A stretch of 64,000 bases of DNA from Nocardioides caeni. Its GTDB lineage: Bacteria; Actinomycetota; Actinomycetes; Propionibacteriales; Nocardioidaceae. The DNA lies in NCBI RefSeq assembly GCF_004912195.1, contig NZ_STGW01000012.1:1-64000 (forward strand). The letters are read 5' to 3'. A program made the translations under genes and the position numbers. The notes below the pieces were generated by a model. The model was not told the origin of the DNA, did not search any database, and saw only the letters and a list, made by a program, of their open reading frames with translations. How positions within the stretch are numbered: the first letter of the stretch is position 1; each line of letters starts with the position of its first letter. This document shows, piece after piece, positions 18,135-27,083 of this stretch.

Positions 18135-18488
18135 TCAGCGGGCGGCCGCTGCGGCACAGCCGATGCAGGTGCGCGCGCTCGGGCGGGCTTCGAGGCGGGC
18201 CGTGGCGATCGACTGCCCGCACCCCTCGCACACGCCGTAGGTGCCGTTGGCGACCCGGGCCAGCGCCGCGTCGATCTCGTCCAGGTGCCGGCGTGCCTGG
18301 CGGATGAGCGCGTCGGTCTGCGAGCGCTCGAACGCGATGGTCGCGCCCTCCGGGTCGTGCTCGTCGTCGGCGTTGGTGTCGCGCGAGGCGGCCACGACGG
18401 ACGCGAAGTCGTCGGTCAGGTCGGCGAGACGGCGCAGGGTCCGGGCGCGCTCCTCCTCCAGCCGGCTCCTCGGGTCCATGGCAGCCAT
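18135..18488 (-). CDS. TraR/DksA-type C4 zinc-finger protein
   Basis: A 117-residue protein with a charged helical N terminus (LEEERARTLRRLADLTDD) and a C-terminal four-cysteine zinc finger, CEGCGQSIATARLEARP followed by CIGC. This is the DksA/TraR layout, in which a coiled coil reaches into the RNA polymerase secondary channel. The short actinobacterial relatives are mostly unstudied. The acidic pair usually found at the coiled-coil tip would be the DD in LADLTDDFASVV. ATG 18488 is preferred; ATG 18479 is also in frame. A tandem 10-bp repeat lies just upstream. Confidence 0.85.
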   Translation of the reverse strand: MAAMDPRSRLEEERARTLRRLADLTDDFASVVAASRDTNADDEHDPEGATIAFERSQTDALIRQARRHLDEIDAALARVANGTYGVCEGCGQSIATARLEARPSARTCIGCAAAAAR

Positions 18489-18500
18489 GGTGCCGGGTTG

Positions 18501-18570
18501 CGCCGACAGTCGCCGGGAGTCGCCGGGAGTCGCCGGGAGTCGCCGGGAGTCGTCGGGAGTCGCCGGGAAT
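18501..18570. repeat. Tandem 10-bp repeat, seven units of CGCCGGGAGT
   Basis: Seven consecutive 10-mers: CGCCGACAGT, four exact copies of CGCCGGGAGT, then CGTCGGGAGT and CGCCGGGAAT. The array fills most of the 134-bp divergent gap between the zinc-finger gene and the small acidic-protein gene. Ten-base spacing puts every unit on one face of the helix. It could be a regulatory array or simply a slippage-prone microsatellite. Confidence 0.9.
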
Positions 18571-18622
18571 CGGTGGGGCCGCCGGCGAGGCTGGCGTGCA
18601 CCGACCTGGGTACGGCCAGACC

Positions 18623-18862
18623 ATGAGCGAGACACCTGCCGAGGACCGGCCCGCGGACACCAGCACCGAGCCGGGCTACGACGAGCGTGACGCCGAGCGG
18701 GTCGCGGAACGCTCCGAGCTGCTGCCCGAGGAGCAGGAGGTCGGCAGCGCCGACCCGGAGGCCCAGGCGGAGGCGATCCTCGAGGAGTCCGACGACCGGG
18801 TCGAGCACCCCGAGGAGACCAGGCTCGAGAGCACCCAGACGCCCGACCCCGCCGACGACTGA
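18623..18862 (+). CDS. Small acidic hypothetical protein (79 aa)
   Basis: A strongly acidic, probably disordered protein of 79 residues (about a third Asp or Glu) ending STQTPDPADD. It contains ERSELLPEEQEVGSADPEAQ and AILEESDDRVEHPEET. Short proteins of this type with an EEQxxGSxDPxAQAxAIL-like stretch are frequent in Nocardioides-like genomes but have no known function. The ATG at 18623 is supported by the composition change at that point. It has no membrane segment or cysteine. Confidence 0.65.
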   Translation: MSETPAEDRPADTSTEPGYDERDAERVAERSELLPEEQEVGSADPEAQAEAILEESDDRVEHPEETRLESTQTPDPADD

Positions 18863-18918
18863 CCCAGCCCGGCCCAGACCGGCCCAGCCCAGCCAGCAGG
18901 GCCGGTCGGCCCCGCCGC

Positions 18919-19332
18919 TCAGCCGGCGAGGAAGCTGAAGCGGACCTCGCGGACCTCGTTGTCGATGTTGAGGTCGACGAGGCAGATGCTCTGCCAGGTG
19001 CCCAGGGCCAGGCGACCGTCGAGCACCGGCACCGTCGCGTACGGCGGGACGAGGGCAGGCATCACGTGGGACCGGCCGTGCCCGGGGCTGCCGTGGCGGT
19101 GTCGCCACCGGTCGTCGGCCGGGAGCAGGTCGGCGAGCGCGGCGAGCAGGTCGTCGTCGCTCCCGGCGCCGGTCTCCAGGATCGCGATCCCGGCGGTGGC
19201 GTGGGGGACGAAGACGTGCAGGAGGCCGTCGCCGCGACCAGCGGCGTAGGACTCGCAGTCGCGGGTCAGGTCGAGGACCGCTTCACGGTCGCCGGTGCGG
19301 TAGGTGCGCGTCTCGCTGTCCACACCGTTCAT
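18919..19332 (-). CDS. YjbQ / UPF0047 family protein
   Basis: A 137-residue protein of the YjbQ family, some members of which show weak thiamin-phosphate synthase activity. FVPHATAGIAILETG, the histidine-rich WRHRHGSPGHGRSHVMPAL and LALGTWQSICLVDLN are the signature blocks. The clustered histidines would form the metal or phosphate site. The length is normal. The ATG at 19332 is 13 bp downstream of the type A palindrome copy 2, so the hairpin would sit at the start of its transcript if it were read with the upstream lyase genes. Confidence 0.88.
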   Translation of the reverse strand: MNGVDSETRTYRTGDREAVLDLTRDCESYAAGRGDGLLHVFVPHATAGIAILETGAGSDDDLLAALADLLPADDRWRHRHGSPGHGRSHVMPALVPPYATVPVLDGRLALGTWQSICLVDLNIDNEVREVRFSFLAG

Positions 19333-19344
19333 CCTGCCCCGGCG

Positions 19345-19409
19345 CGGTAGTCCCGGGTCAAAAGCACCAATTCCGGGCGAATTCCGGTGCTTTTGCCCCG
19401 GGACTACCG
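19345..19409. repeat. Palindromic element type A, copy 2
   Basis: Arms 19345-19368 and 19386-19409 match at 23 of 24 positions (core TAGTCCCGGGTCAAAAGCAC). This copy is more diverged than the other three but keeps TAGTCCC, AAAAGCACC and their complements. It lies 15 nt beyond the stop of the CoA-lyase gene and just upstream of the yjbQ start. Confidence 0.85.
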
Positions 19410-19424
19410 TCCAGCGGGTTCCGA

Positions 19425-20291
19425 TCAGCCCTGCAGGGCCTGGATCGCGGCGTGGATCGACAGCGTGCGCTCGGCGGACTCGACGTGGAGGCTCTCGACC
19501 ATCTTGCCGTTGTAGGTGACGACGCCCGAGCCCTTCCCGTCCTCCCACGCCTGGATCAGGCCGCGGGCGTCCTCGACGGCCTGCTCGCTCGGCGCGAAGC
19601 CGGTGTTGGCGCCCTCGACCTGGCCGGGGTGGATCAGCGTCTTGCCGTCGAAGCCCATCTGGCGGCCCTGCTCGACCTCGGCGAGGAAGCCGTCGGTGTC
19701 CTTCACGTTGTTGTAGACGCCGTCGATGATGACGATGCCGGCGGCGCGGGCCGCGAGCAGCGCGAGGCCGAGGCCGGTGATCACGGGCTGGCGGCCGGGG
19801 ACGTGCTCGGCGTAGAGCTCCTTGACGAGGTCGTTGGTGCCCATCACGAAGCCGGTGAGGCGGTCGGAGGCCTGGGCGATCGAGAGCGCGTTGAGCATGC
19901 CGATCGGGGTCTCGACCATGGCCCACAGCGTGGTCTTCGCCGGCGCGCCGGCGGTCTCGAGGGCAGCCACGAGCTGCTGGACCTCCTCGGCGGAGTTCAC
20001 CTTGGGGACGAGCACCACGTCGGGACCGGCCGCGGCGGCGGCCCGGATGTCGTCGTCGTGCCACTCGGTGCCGATGCCGTTGACCCGGATGATCAGGTGA
20101 CGACGGCCGTACTCGCCCGACGCGACCGCGGCGGCGGCGGCCTCGCGGGCGGCGGGCTTCGCGTCGGGGGCGACGGCGTCCTCGAGGGCGAAGATGATCG
20201 CGTCGGCGGGGAGCGTCTTCGCCTTCTCCAGCGCCCGCTCGTTGGAGCTGGGCATGTAGAGGACGGAGCGCAGCGGCTTGAACTCGGTCAT
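19425..20291 (-). CDS. CitE-like CoA-ester lyase (HpcH/HpaI aldolase family)
   Basis: A 288-residue TIM-barrel protein. RSVLYMPSSNERALEKAKTL, DAIIFALEDAVAPDAK, RVNGIGTEWHDDDI and VETPIGMLNALSIA are the conserved strands of the CitE/malyl-CoA lyase group; the glutamates in ALEDAV and VETPIG bind magnesium. The family cleaves malyl-, methylmalyl- or citramalyl-CoA, and the exact substrate cannot be told from sequence. The ATG at 20291 lies 5 bp after the stop of a second family member, so they form an operon and probably serve one glyoxylate- or acetyl-CoA-linked pathway. Confidence 0.87.
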   Translation of the reverse strand: MTEFKPLRSVLYMPSSNERALEKAKTLPADAIIFALEDAVAPDAKPAAREAAAAAVASGEYGRRHLIIRVNGIGTEWHDDDIRAAAAAGPDVVLVPKVNSAEEVQQLVAALETAGAPAKTTLWAMVETPIGMLNALSIAQASDRLTGFVMGTNDLVKELYAEHVPGRQPVITGLGLALLAARAAGIVIIDGVYNNVKDTDGFLAEVEQGRQMGFDGKTLIHPGQVEGANTGFAPSEQAVEDARGLIQAWEDGKGSGVVTYNGKMVESLHVESAERTLSIHAAIQALQG

Positions 20292-20296
20292 GGTGA

Positions 20297-21385
20297 TCAG
20301 GCCTCCGGGGTCTCGATGGCGTCGTAGGTGGCCTTGAGGTCGGGGTCGATCTCGGCCAGCTTCTCGGCGAGCTCGACGAGGACCAGGCACTGCTTGAGGG
20401 AGGCGTCGTCCTCCATCTTGCCGTCGATCATCACGGCGCCGGTGCCGTCGCCCATGGCGGCGACCACGCGACGGGCGTGGGCGATGTCCTCGACGCTGGG
20501 GGAGAAGACGCGGTTGGCGATCTTGATCTGCACGGGGTGCAGCGACCACGTGCCGACGCAGCCGAGCAGGAAGGCGTTGCGGAACTGGTCCTCGCAGGCG
20601 ACGGTGTCCTTGATGTCGCCGAACGGCCCGTAGTAGGGGTAGATGCCGTGCGTCGCGCAGGCGTCGACCATCTTGGCGATCGTGTAGTGCCACAGGTCCT
20701 GCTGGAAGATCGCGCGCTTCGCGTCGAGGTCGGGCAGGCCGTCCTCGCCGCGGGGGGCGTCCTCGCGCACGAGGTAGCCGGGGTGGCCGCCGCCGACGCG
20801 GGTGGTCTTCATCTTGCGGTCGGCCGCGAGGTCGGCCGGGCCGAGCGAGAGGCCTTGCATGCGCGGGGAGGCGCCGCAGATCTCCTCGACGTTGGCCACG
20901 CCGCGGGCGGTCTCGAGGATGGCGTGGATCAGGATCGGCTTGGTGATGCCGGCCTTCGCCTCGAGCTGGGCGAGGATCCGGTCGACGTAGTGGATGTCCG
21001 CAGGCTCCTGCACCTTGGGCACCATGATCACGTCGAGCTTCTCGCCGATCGCGGGCACCAGCGTGGTGAGGTCGTCGAGCACCCAGGGGCTGTCGAGCGA
21101 GTTGATCCGCGTCCACAGCTGGGTCGGGCCGAAGTCGGTGGCCTGCGCGATCCGCACGAGCCCCTCGCGGGCGGCGACCTTGTTGTCGGCCTTGACGGCG
21201 TCCTCGAGGTTGCCGAGCAGCACGTCGACGGTGCCGACCATGTCAGGGATCTTCGCGGCCATCTTCTCGTTCGACGGGTCGAAGAAGTGGATGGCGCGGC
21301 TGGGCCGGGCGGGGATCTCGCGCAGCGGGGCCGGGGCACCCACGGCGAGCGGTCGGAAGAAGTCCTTGGCGCTCTTGTGACTCAC
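20297..21385 (-). CDS. Malyl-CoA lyase-like protein (long CitE family form)
   Basis: A 362-residue HpcH/HpaI aldolase-family protein, longer than its neighbour. [19 protein letters not shown] and [15 protein letters not shown] give the first strands, [15 protein letters not shown] and [16 protein letters not shown] carry the arginine and the second metal-binding glutamate, and [20 protein letters not shown] is typical of L-malyl-CoA/beta-methylmalyl-CoA lyases. An insert of about 60 residues ([19 protein letters not shown] onward) separates it from short CitE proteins. It is the first gene of the two-gene lyase operon. A role in C2 or propionyl-CoA assimilation is an inference. Confidence 0.85.
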   Translation of the reverse strand: MSHKSAKDFFRPLAVGAPAPLREIPARPSRAIHFFDPSNEKMAAKIPDMVGTVDVLLGNLEDAVKADNKVAAREGLVRIAQATDFGPTQLWTRINSLDSPWVLDDLTTLVPAIGEKLDVIMVPKVQEPADIHYVDRILAQLEAKAGITKPILIHAILETARGVANVEEICGASPRMQGLSLGPADLAADRKMKTTRVGGGHPGYLVREDAPRGEDGLPDLDAKRAIFQQDLWHYTIAKMVDACATHGIYPYYGPFGDIKDTVACEDQFRNAFLLGCVGTWSLHPVQIKIANRVFSPSVEDIAHARRVVAAMGDGTGAVMIDGKMEDDASLKQCLVLVELAEKLAEIDPDLKATYDAIETPEA

Positions 21386-21407
21386 GTTGCGACAACCTAC
21401 CGGCGGG

Positions 21408-22250
21408 TCACCTGGTTCGGGTATGACGGATGTCTCGCCGCGGACGCAGGAAGCCGGCCACCAGCGGAGCGAGGGTGTCGGCGCTGGTCACGAGGCCCAG
21501 GTGTCCGTCGGGGTAGACGTGCAGCGTCGCGTTCGGCAGCAGCCGCGTCATGATGCGCGCGTTGACGAGCGGGATGATCGGGTCGTCGTCGCCGGCGAGG
21601 ACCAGCGTGGGCTGCCGGATCAGCGGCAGCGCGGGGAGGCTGGACCAGCCCGCCCCGGCCAGCAGCTGCAGCAGGTAGCCCTTGCGCGAGCCCACCCGGG
21701 AGTGGTCGTGCATCAGGCGTCGTACGTCGTCGGGCCGGTCGCGCATCTGCCCGCCATAGAGCTCGGCGGCGACCTGGACGGCGTAGTCGGGATCGCGGTA
21801 GCGCTGCGGGGTGATCATCTTGCGCAGCACCCGTGGCGGGGCGGGCACCATCAGCGAGCCGGTGGCGGTGCTGACCAGCACCAGTCGCCGGCAGCGGCGG
21901 GGCTGCTGGAAGGCGATCTGCTGCGCGAGTCCGCCGCCCCACGAGATGCCGAGGACGTCGTACTCCTCGAAGCCGAGCCGGCTCATCATCGCGCCGATGC
22001 CGACGGTGAGCAGCGCGAAGTTGTAGGGCACCTTCGGGTCCGGCGACCCGCCGACGCCCGGGACGTCGAAGAGCACCACCCCTATCCGTGGGTCGAGCGC
22101 GTCGACGAACGGCTGCAGCAGGTCCAGGCTGGCGCCGATGCCGTTGCACAGGAGGAGCGGCGGCCCGGGTTCCGTGCCCGGCCGTACGGCGACCCGGACC
22201 GAGTGTCCGAGGACGGTGAGCTGGCGCAGCTCCAAGGCGGGTGACCTCAC
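21408..22250 (-). CDS. phaZ: Poly(3-hydroxyalkanoate) depolymerase (alpha/beta hydrolase)
   Basis: A 280-residue alpha/beta hydrolase that would release hydroxy-acids from intracellular storage polyester. [20 protein letters not shown] and [13 protein letters not shown] are typical of the medium-chain PhaZ family, [14 protein letters not shown] contains the nucleophile serine, and the aspartate and histidine fall in [10 protein letters not shown] and YPDGHLGLV. The GTG start at 22250 overlaps the stop of the polymer synthase gene (GTGA), so the two are translationally coupled. This synthase-depolymerase pairing strongly supports the assignment. A general alpha/beta hydrolase is the alternative. 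Confidence 0.83.
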   Translation of the reverse strand: MRSPALELRQLTVLGHSVRVAVRPGTEPGPPLLLCNGIGASLDLLQPFVDALDPRIGVVLFDVPGVGGSPDPKVPYNFALLTVGIGAMMSRLGFEEYDVLGISWGGGLAQQIAFQQPRRCRRLVLVSTATGSLMVPAPPRVLRKMITPQRYRDPDYAVQVAAELYGGQMRDRPDDVRRLMHDHSRVGSRKGYLLQLLAGAGWSSLPALPLIRQPTLVLAGDDDPIIPLVNARIMTRLLPNATLHVYPDGHLGLVTSADTLAPLVAGFLRPRRDIRHTRTR

Positions 22251-23944
22251 TTGTCGAAGACGTAGGTGCCGGGCGCCTCGGCGAGTGGCCGCAGCCGGAC
22301 CGAGCCCAGCTCCTTCGGCGCCGGCTCGAGGTCGCCGCAGCGCTCGTCGAGCCAGCCGGTCACGTCATGCCACCACGTGCCCTCGTGGGTCTCCGCACTC
22401 TTGAGCCAGGTCTTCGCGTCGGGGGTGGGGTCGTCGTTGGTGTGGAAGGTCGCCTTCGGATTGCCCGGCGGGTTCACCAGCGCGGCGATGTGGCCGCTGG
22501 TCGACAGCACGAAGCGCGACCTGCCGCCGAAGAGCTGGGTGGTGCGGAAGCAGTTCTCCCACGGCGTGATGTGGTCGGCGATCCCGGCGACGATGTAGCT
22601 GTCGATGGTGACCGCGCCGAGGTCGATCGGCACGCCGAGCACGTTGACGGCGCCGGACCGGGTGAGCTGGTTGCCGACCGCCATGTCGACGAAGTCGGCG
22701 TGGAGGCCCGCGGACATCCGCGTCGTGTCGGCATTCCAGAAGAGGATGTCGAAGGCAGGCGGCCGCTTGCCGAGCAGGTAGTTGTTGACCCAGTAGTTCC
22801 AAATCAGGTCGCTCGGCCGCAACCATGCGAAGACCTCCGCCAGGGAGCGGCCGTCCAGGTAGCCCTGCTTCGCCGAGCGGGCCTTCGCCAGCGTCGCCAT
22901 CCTCGGATCGGTCAGCGCCGAGACGGTCCCCGCCTCGTGGTTGTCGATGACGGTCACGGCGAGCACGACCCCGGCCAACCGGTCCTGGCGGCCGATGCCG
23001 GCGAGGTAGGCCGCCACGATGCTCGCGAGGATGCCGCCCGAGCAGATGCCGGCGAGCACCGTCCGGTCGCTGCCGGTGATCTCCTCGACGGCATCGAGCG
23101 CGTCCAGGATCGCGCGGGCGTAGGTGTCGAAATTCCAGGCAGCGTGCCGGGCGTCCGGGTTGCGCCACGAGATCACGAACATCTGGCGCCTGTTCTGCAC
23201 GCAGAACTCGACCAGGCTCCGGCCCGGCGCCAGGTCGACGGCATAGAACTTGTTGATCGTCGGCGGGACGATCATCACCGGCACCTCGTAGACCTCGTCG
23301 GACTGCGGCGCGTAGTGGATCAGCTCGAGCACCTCGTTGCGGAAGACCACCGCGCCCGGCGTCGCTGCGACGTTCTCGCCGAGTCGAAACCCGGAGGTGT
23401 CGACCATGTCCGGGATCCGCGGGGCGGACGCGAGGTCCTTGACGAGCTGCGCCCCACCGCGGGCCAGGCTCAGGCCGGCGGTGTCGATGACCGCCTTGGC
23501 CGACGCCGGGTTGACCAGCGGCACGTTGCTCGGCGCGATCGCCTCGACGACGTTCTCCACCAGGAAGCGGACCCGCTTGCGGTCGCGCGGGTCGAGATCG
23601 GCGTCGTCGATCAGCTGCTCGGCGGTCTTGCCTCCGGCCAGGTAGAGCTGGACCAGCCGGCGCAGCAGCGGATTGTCCGTCCAGCCGACGTCGGTGAACC
23701 GTCGGTCGCCGCGCCGCGGCGCCAGCTCCGACGTCCCGGCGGCGATCCGCGCGGCCTCGGCGGCGAGGTCCCCGAGCCGGCGGGCCGTGGTGCGCGGCCG
23801 GCGGGCCAGGGAGACGGCCCACTTCGCGGTGGACGCGTCGGGGAGGAAGCGGCGGACGGGGCCGAGGGCCGCGTCGACCAGCAGGGCGTCCAGCGGGGCG
23901 GCGGTGTCGGCGTCGGCGAGACGGGCGGGCGTGGTGGTGCTCAT
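22247..23944 (-). CDS. phaC: Polyhydroxyalkanoate synthase
   Basis: A 565-residue single-subunit polyester synthase. The lipase-like box is [11 protein letters not shown] with the catalytic cysteine; the aspartate is in [13 protein letters not shown] and the histidine in [56 protein letters not shown] and [20 protein letters not shown] are hallmarks of class I/II PhaC. The ATG at 23944 has AGGAG upstream. It heads a two-gene operon with phaZ and is divergent from a PucR-type regulator across a 161-bp region holding a 22-bp perfect palindrome. Confidence 0.92.
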   Translation of the reverse strand: MSTTTPARLADADTAAPLDALLVDAALGPVRRFLPDASTAKWAVSLARRPRTTARRLGDLAAEAARIAAGTSELAPRRGDRRFTDVGWTDNPLLRRLVQLYLAGGKTAEQLIDDADLDPRDRKRVRFLVENVVEAIAPSNVPLVNPASAKAVIDTAGLSLARGGAQLVKDLASAPRIPDMVDTSGFRLGENVAATPGAVVFRNEVLELIHYAPQSDEVYEVPVMIVPPTINKFYAVDLAPGRSLVEFCVQNRRQMFVISWRNPDARHAAWNFDTYARAILDALDAVEEITGSDRTVLAGICSGGILASIVAAYLAGIGRQDRLAGVVLAVTVIDNHEAGTVSALTDPRMATLAKARSAKQGYLDGRSLAEVFAWLRPSDLIWNYWVNNYLLGKRPPAFDILFWNADTTRMSAGLHADFVDMAVGNQLTRSGAVNVLGVPIDLGAVTIDSYIVAGIADHITPWENCFRTTQLFGGRSRFVLSTSGHIAALVNPPGNPKATFHTNDDPTPDAKTWLKSAETHEGTWWHDVTGWLDERCGDLEPAPKELGSVRLRPLAEAPGTYVFDK

Positions 23945-24006
23945 CGAAGTCTCCTCGTGAGGGTGCGAGTGGGTCGACGGCGGTGTCGGGTGGTGCTCCC
24001 AGCCTC

Positions 24007-24028
24007 GCCCCCGGAGGCCTCCGGGGGC
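24007..24028. promoter_or_regulatory. Perfect 22-bp palindrome upstream of phaC
   Basis: GCCCCCGGAGG and CCTCCGGGGGC are exact reverse complements with no spacer (24007-24017/24018-24028). The element lies 63 bp upstream of the phaC start and about 78 bp from the divergent regulator's start. It is a plausible operator, though very GC-rich palindromes also arise by chance in this DNA. Confidence 0.45.
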
Positions 24029-24059
24029 ATCGGGCCACCGCACCGACTTCCTCCGCTGG

Positions 24060-24077
24060 TTGTGTGCCTGAGCACAA
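24060..24077. promoter_or_regulatory. Inverted repeat TTGTG-N8-CACAA, candidate operator
   Basis: TTGTG (24060-24064) and CACAA (24073-24077) flank TGCCTGAG, 28 bp before the GTG start of the PucR-type regulator. It recalls the TTTGTTC/GAACAAA element before the paralogous regulator at 16030: both are AT-richer dyads beginning TTNGTT or TTGTG. Autoregulation is a guess. Confidence 0.4.
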
Positions 24078-24105
24078 GACCCGCCACGCGGATTACTGTG
24101 AGCCC

Positions 24106-25305
24106 GTGGTCGGAGTCGAGGTCGCCCCGCAGGTGCGAGCGATGAGTCGCGAGCTCCTCGACGAGGTCGACCAGCTCGGTCGCGAGATGGCCGCCCGCAT
24201 CCGCACCGACGTGCCGGCCTATGCCGCGGAGGACGTGGTGGCCGCCGGCGAGCTGGACCGGTCGTGCGTCACCAACATGCACTACGTGCGCAGCCACCTG
24301 GCCGGCGTCGACGCCCGCCTCGACATCCCCCGCAGCACCGGCGCCCAGCGCGCCGACCAGGGCGTCCCCTATGCCATGGTGCTGCAGGCCTACCGGGTCG
24401 GCGCCCGCTTCATCTGGGAGCTCATGGTCGAGCGCGGCGGGCCGGAAGACCGCGACGTGCTGCTCCTGGCCGCCGCTGACATCTGGGCCGTCAGCGACGA
24501 GCTCGCCGCCGCCGTCACCGAGGCCTACCGTGGCGCCGTCGTCGATCGCGTGCGCCGCGACGGCCAGATGCGCGCGGTTGCCGTCGCCGACCTGCTGGAC
24601 AGCGCCACGGCGGCGGGCGAGGTGGGCCGGGCCGCGGAGATCCTCGGCCTCGCGGGCTCGACGCGCTTCGTTGTCGTGTCGGCCGAGGCCGACGAGCCGG
24701 GCGCCGAGAGCCTGCCCGGCGTCGAGCGCCTGCTGCGCCAGCGCAACCTCGCCTCCGCCTGGCGCCTCGACCACGACCACCACGAGGGCATCGTCGCGGT
24801 CCGCGACCCCCCGCCACTGGACGAGGTCGCGAGATGGCTCGGCGAGATCGCCACCTCCCGGGTCGGGCTGAGCGACCCCGTCGACCGGCTCACGGACATC
24901 CCGCTCGCGCGACAGCAGGCCCGGGTGGCACTGGCCGCGGCCACTCCCGGCAGCACCGAGGTCGTGCGCTACGGCGAGCGGCCCCTCGCCGTACTCCTGG
25001 CGAGCAGTCTGGAGCAGTCCGAGCTCCTCGTCGGCGCTGTCCTCGCGCCGGTGCTCGCGATGGCGCCCGAGGACCGGGCCGTCATCGTCGACACCGCGCG
25101 CGCTTGGCTCGCCGCTGGGGGCTCGACGTCCGCGGCCGCGCGCGAGCTGCACGTGCACCGCAACACCGTGCGCTACCGGATCCGCCGACTCGAGGAGGTC
25201 ACCGGCCGTGACCTCGCCCGGCCCGTCGACGCCGCCGAGCTCTATGTCGCGCTCGAGTGCCTCCGGATCCTCGGACTCGCGGGTGCTCCGGGCGCCAGTC
25301 CCTGA
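24106..25305 (+). CDS. PucR-family regulator divergent from the PHA operon
   Basis: A 399-residue regulator with a helical N-terminal sensor region ([40 protein letters not shown]), a weak GGDEF-like middle and a C-terminal PucR helix-turn-helix ([20 protein letters not shown]). GTG 24106 is a working start; ATG 24142 is also possible. It pairs with phaC across a shared intergenic region, an arrangement that suggests control of polyester synthesis. The paralogue at 16030 faces the desaturase operon. Its stop abuts the stop of the convergent antiporter gene (TGATCA at 25303-25308). Confidence 0.78.
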   Translation: MVGVEVAPQVRAMSRELLDEVDQLGREMAARIRTDVPAYAAEDVVAAGELDRSCVTNMHYVRSHLAGVDARLDIPRSTGAQRADQGVPYAMVLQAYRVGARFIWELMVERGGPEDRDVLLLAAADIWAVSDELAAAVTEAYRGAVVDRVRRDGQMRAVAVADLLDSATAAGEVGRAAEILGLAGSTRFVVVSAEADEPGAESLPGVERLLRQRNLASAWRLDHDHHEGIVAVRDPPPLDEVARWLGEIATSRVGLSDPVDRLTDIPLARQQARVALAAATPGSTEVVRYGERPLAVLLASSLEQSELLVGAVLAPVLAMAPEDRAVIVDTARAWLAAGGSTSAAARELHVHRNTVRYRIRRLEEVTGRDLARPVDAAELYVALECLRILGLAGAPGASP

Positions 25306-26604
25306 TCAGGCCAGCGCGAAGTAGCGCAGGTAGACGTAGCCCCACGCGACGAGCAGGGTCGCGACGGTCGTGACGACGCCGTACCTGGTGAACTGCCAGA
25401 AGCTGATCGGCTCGCCGGCCTTGGCGGCGATCCCGAGTACGACGACGTTGGCGCCGGCGGCCACCGCGGTGGCGTTGCCGCCGAGGTCGGCGCCGAAGAC
25501 GAACGACCACCACAGCGGGCTGTCCGCTCCCGACGTCGGCGTCGCAGCGACCATCTCCTCCACGATCGGGACGGTGGCCGTCGTGTAGGGGATGTTGTCG
25601 ACGAAGGCGCCGACGACGCCGGAGCCGAAGAGCAGCACCGTGGACGCCAGCAGCTCGCGGTCGCCCATCGCCTCGGCGGCCAGCTCGCTGATGCGGCCGA
25701 TGATCCCGACCTGCACGAGCGAGCCCACGAGCACGAAGAGCGCCATGAAGAAGGCGAGCGTGCCCCACTCGACCTCCTCGAGGAACTCCTCGGGCTCGGT
25801 GCGCGAGACCAGCACGGTCGCGCCGGCGCCCAGCATCGCGACCATCGACGGATCGAGATGGAGGACGGTGTGGAGGCTGAAGGCGACCATGACCAGCCCC
25901 AGCACGGCCAGGCAGCGCACCAGCATCCGCATGTTGGTGATCGCGTCGGCCGGGCGCAGGTCGGCGAGCACGTCGCCGCCGATCCCGACCTCATGCCGCA
26001 GGTCGCGTCGGAACAGCCAGCGCGCCATCACCACGAAGCCCGCGAGCAGGATGACCGTGAGCGGCAGGGAGTGCACGAGGAAGTCGAGGAAGCTCAGGCC
26101 CGCCCGGCTGCCGATGATGATGTTGGGTGGGTCGCCGATGAGCGTGGCGGTGCCGCCGATGTTGGAGGCGAGGATCAGCGAGATGAGGTACGGCGCGGAC
26201 GGCAGGCCGAGCTGGCGGCACACCGACAGCGTGACGGGTGCGACCAGCAGCACGCAGGTGACGTTGTCGAGGATCGGGGCGACCGTCGCGCTGATGAGCA
26301 CCAGCAGGACGAGCAGGCGGTAGGGGTCGCCGCCCGACCGCTTCGCCGCCCACAGCGCCAGGAACTCGAACAGCCCGGTCTGCTTGAGGACACCGACGAT
26401 GATCATCATCCCGAACAGCAGGAAGATGACGTTCCAGTCGATGCCCGTGTGGTGGTCGAAGAAGGCCGACTCCGCGTCCACCAGGCCGACGACCGCCATC
26501 GCGGCCACACCGCCGAGTGCGGCCGCCACCCGGTGGACCCGCTCGGTCGCGATCAGGGCATAGGCGACGATGAAGATGGACAGGGCGGCGGAGGTGAGGA
26601 TCAC
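25306..26604 (-). CDS. NhaD/ArsB-type ion transporter
   Basis: A 432-residue membrane protein of the ion transporter superfamily that contains ArsB arsenite pumps, NhaD sodium/proton antiporters and the P-protein. It has about ten to twelve hydrophobic segments. LLFGMMIIVGVLKQTGLFEF, APILDNVTCVLLVAPVTLSV and SNIGGTATLIGDPPNIIIGS are conserved, as is GAFVDNIPYTTATVPIV, whose aspartate-asparagine pair mirrors the first repeat. The GTG at 26604 overlaps the stop of the RCK-C gene, placing it last in a three-gene operon. Substrate (Na+, arsenite or other) is not decided; NhaD-like is favoured by the GDPPN motif. Confidence 0.83.
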   Translation of the reverse strand: MILTSAALSIFIVAYALIATERVHRVAAALGGVAAMAVVGLVDAESAFFDHHTGIDWNVIFLLFGMMIIVGVLKQTGLFEFLALWAAKRSGGDPYRLLVLLVLISATVAPILDNVTCVLLVAPVTLSVCRQLGLPSAPYLISLILASNIGGTATLIGDPPNIIIGSRAGLSFLDFLVHSLPLTVILLAGFVVMARWLFRRDLRHEVGIGGDVLADLRPADAITNMRMLVRCLAVLGLVMVAFSLHTVLHLDPSMVAMLGAGATVLVSRTEPEEFLEEVEWGTLAFFMALFVLVGSLVQVGIIGRISELAAEAMGDRELLASTVLLFGSGVVGAFVDNIPYTTATVPIVEEMVAATPTSGADSPLWWSFVFGADLGGNATAVAAGANVVVLGIAAKAGEPISFWQFTRYGVVTTVATLLVAWGYVYLRYFALA

Positions 26605-27083
26605 GCCGCCCCGCTCCCGACACGGGTCACACCGAGCGCCCGCGCGGAGCTCATCGGCTCGAGCGACTCGTACCAGCCCGCCAACCGGCCGTACCTGCTG
26701 ACCGATCGCAGCCGATCCTCGACGTCCTCGACCCTGCCGAGGGCGGTCACCACGAGCACGTGGTCACCGGTGCGGAGCGTCGTGCGGCCCGTCGGCACGA
26801 GCGCGTCCTTGCCGCGGGTGATGAGCGAGACCGCCGCACCGGGCGGCAGCCTCAGCTCGTCGACCTCGACCCCCGCCAGCCGCGACTCCGGCTCCACCTC
26901 GAAGCGCAACAGCACCCCGTCCATCCGGTCGAGCGTCGCGAAGCCGATCGACACCTTGTGGACGAAGCTGCCCTTCTCCGCCCAGCGCGGCTGCCGCCCC
27001 CGCCCGATCGCCAGGCCGACGGCGAAGCCGATCGCCGCACACAGCATCCCGGCCGAGATCGCCAGCTCCAGGCCGGCGCTCAT
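26601..27083 (-). CDS. Membrane-anchored TrkA-C (RCK_C) domain protein
   Basis: A 160-residue protein with one N-terminal membrane helix (ISAGMLCAAIGFAVGLAIG) and a cytoplasmic TrkA-C domain (LAGVEVDELRLPPGAAVSLI, GRTTLRTGDHVLVVT). Such domains bind nucleotides and gate potassium or proton transporters. It overlaps the next gene by GTGA and the previous one by ATGA, so it is probably made in fixed ratio with the NhaD-type transporter and may be its regulatory subunit. The free-standing anchored form, rather than a fused one, is unusual. Confidence 0.78.
   Translation of the reverse strand: MSAGLELAISAGMLCAAIGFAVGLAIGRGRQPRWAEKGSFVHKVSIGFATLDRMDGVLLRFEVEPESRLAGVEVDELRLPPGAAVSLITRGKDALVPTGRTTLRTGDHVLVVTALGRVEDVEDRLRSVSRYGRLAGWYESLEPMSSARALGVTRVGSGAA

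Noticed and set aside
18501-18570. CRISPR or satellite with spacers
   Set aside because: The units are directly abutting 10-mers without spacers, so it is a simple tandem repeat.
23983-24105. Earlier start of the second PucR-type regulator
   Set aside because: The added residues ([16 protein letters not shown]) are not regulator-like and would place the 22-bp palindrome inside the gene.
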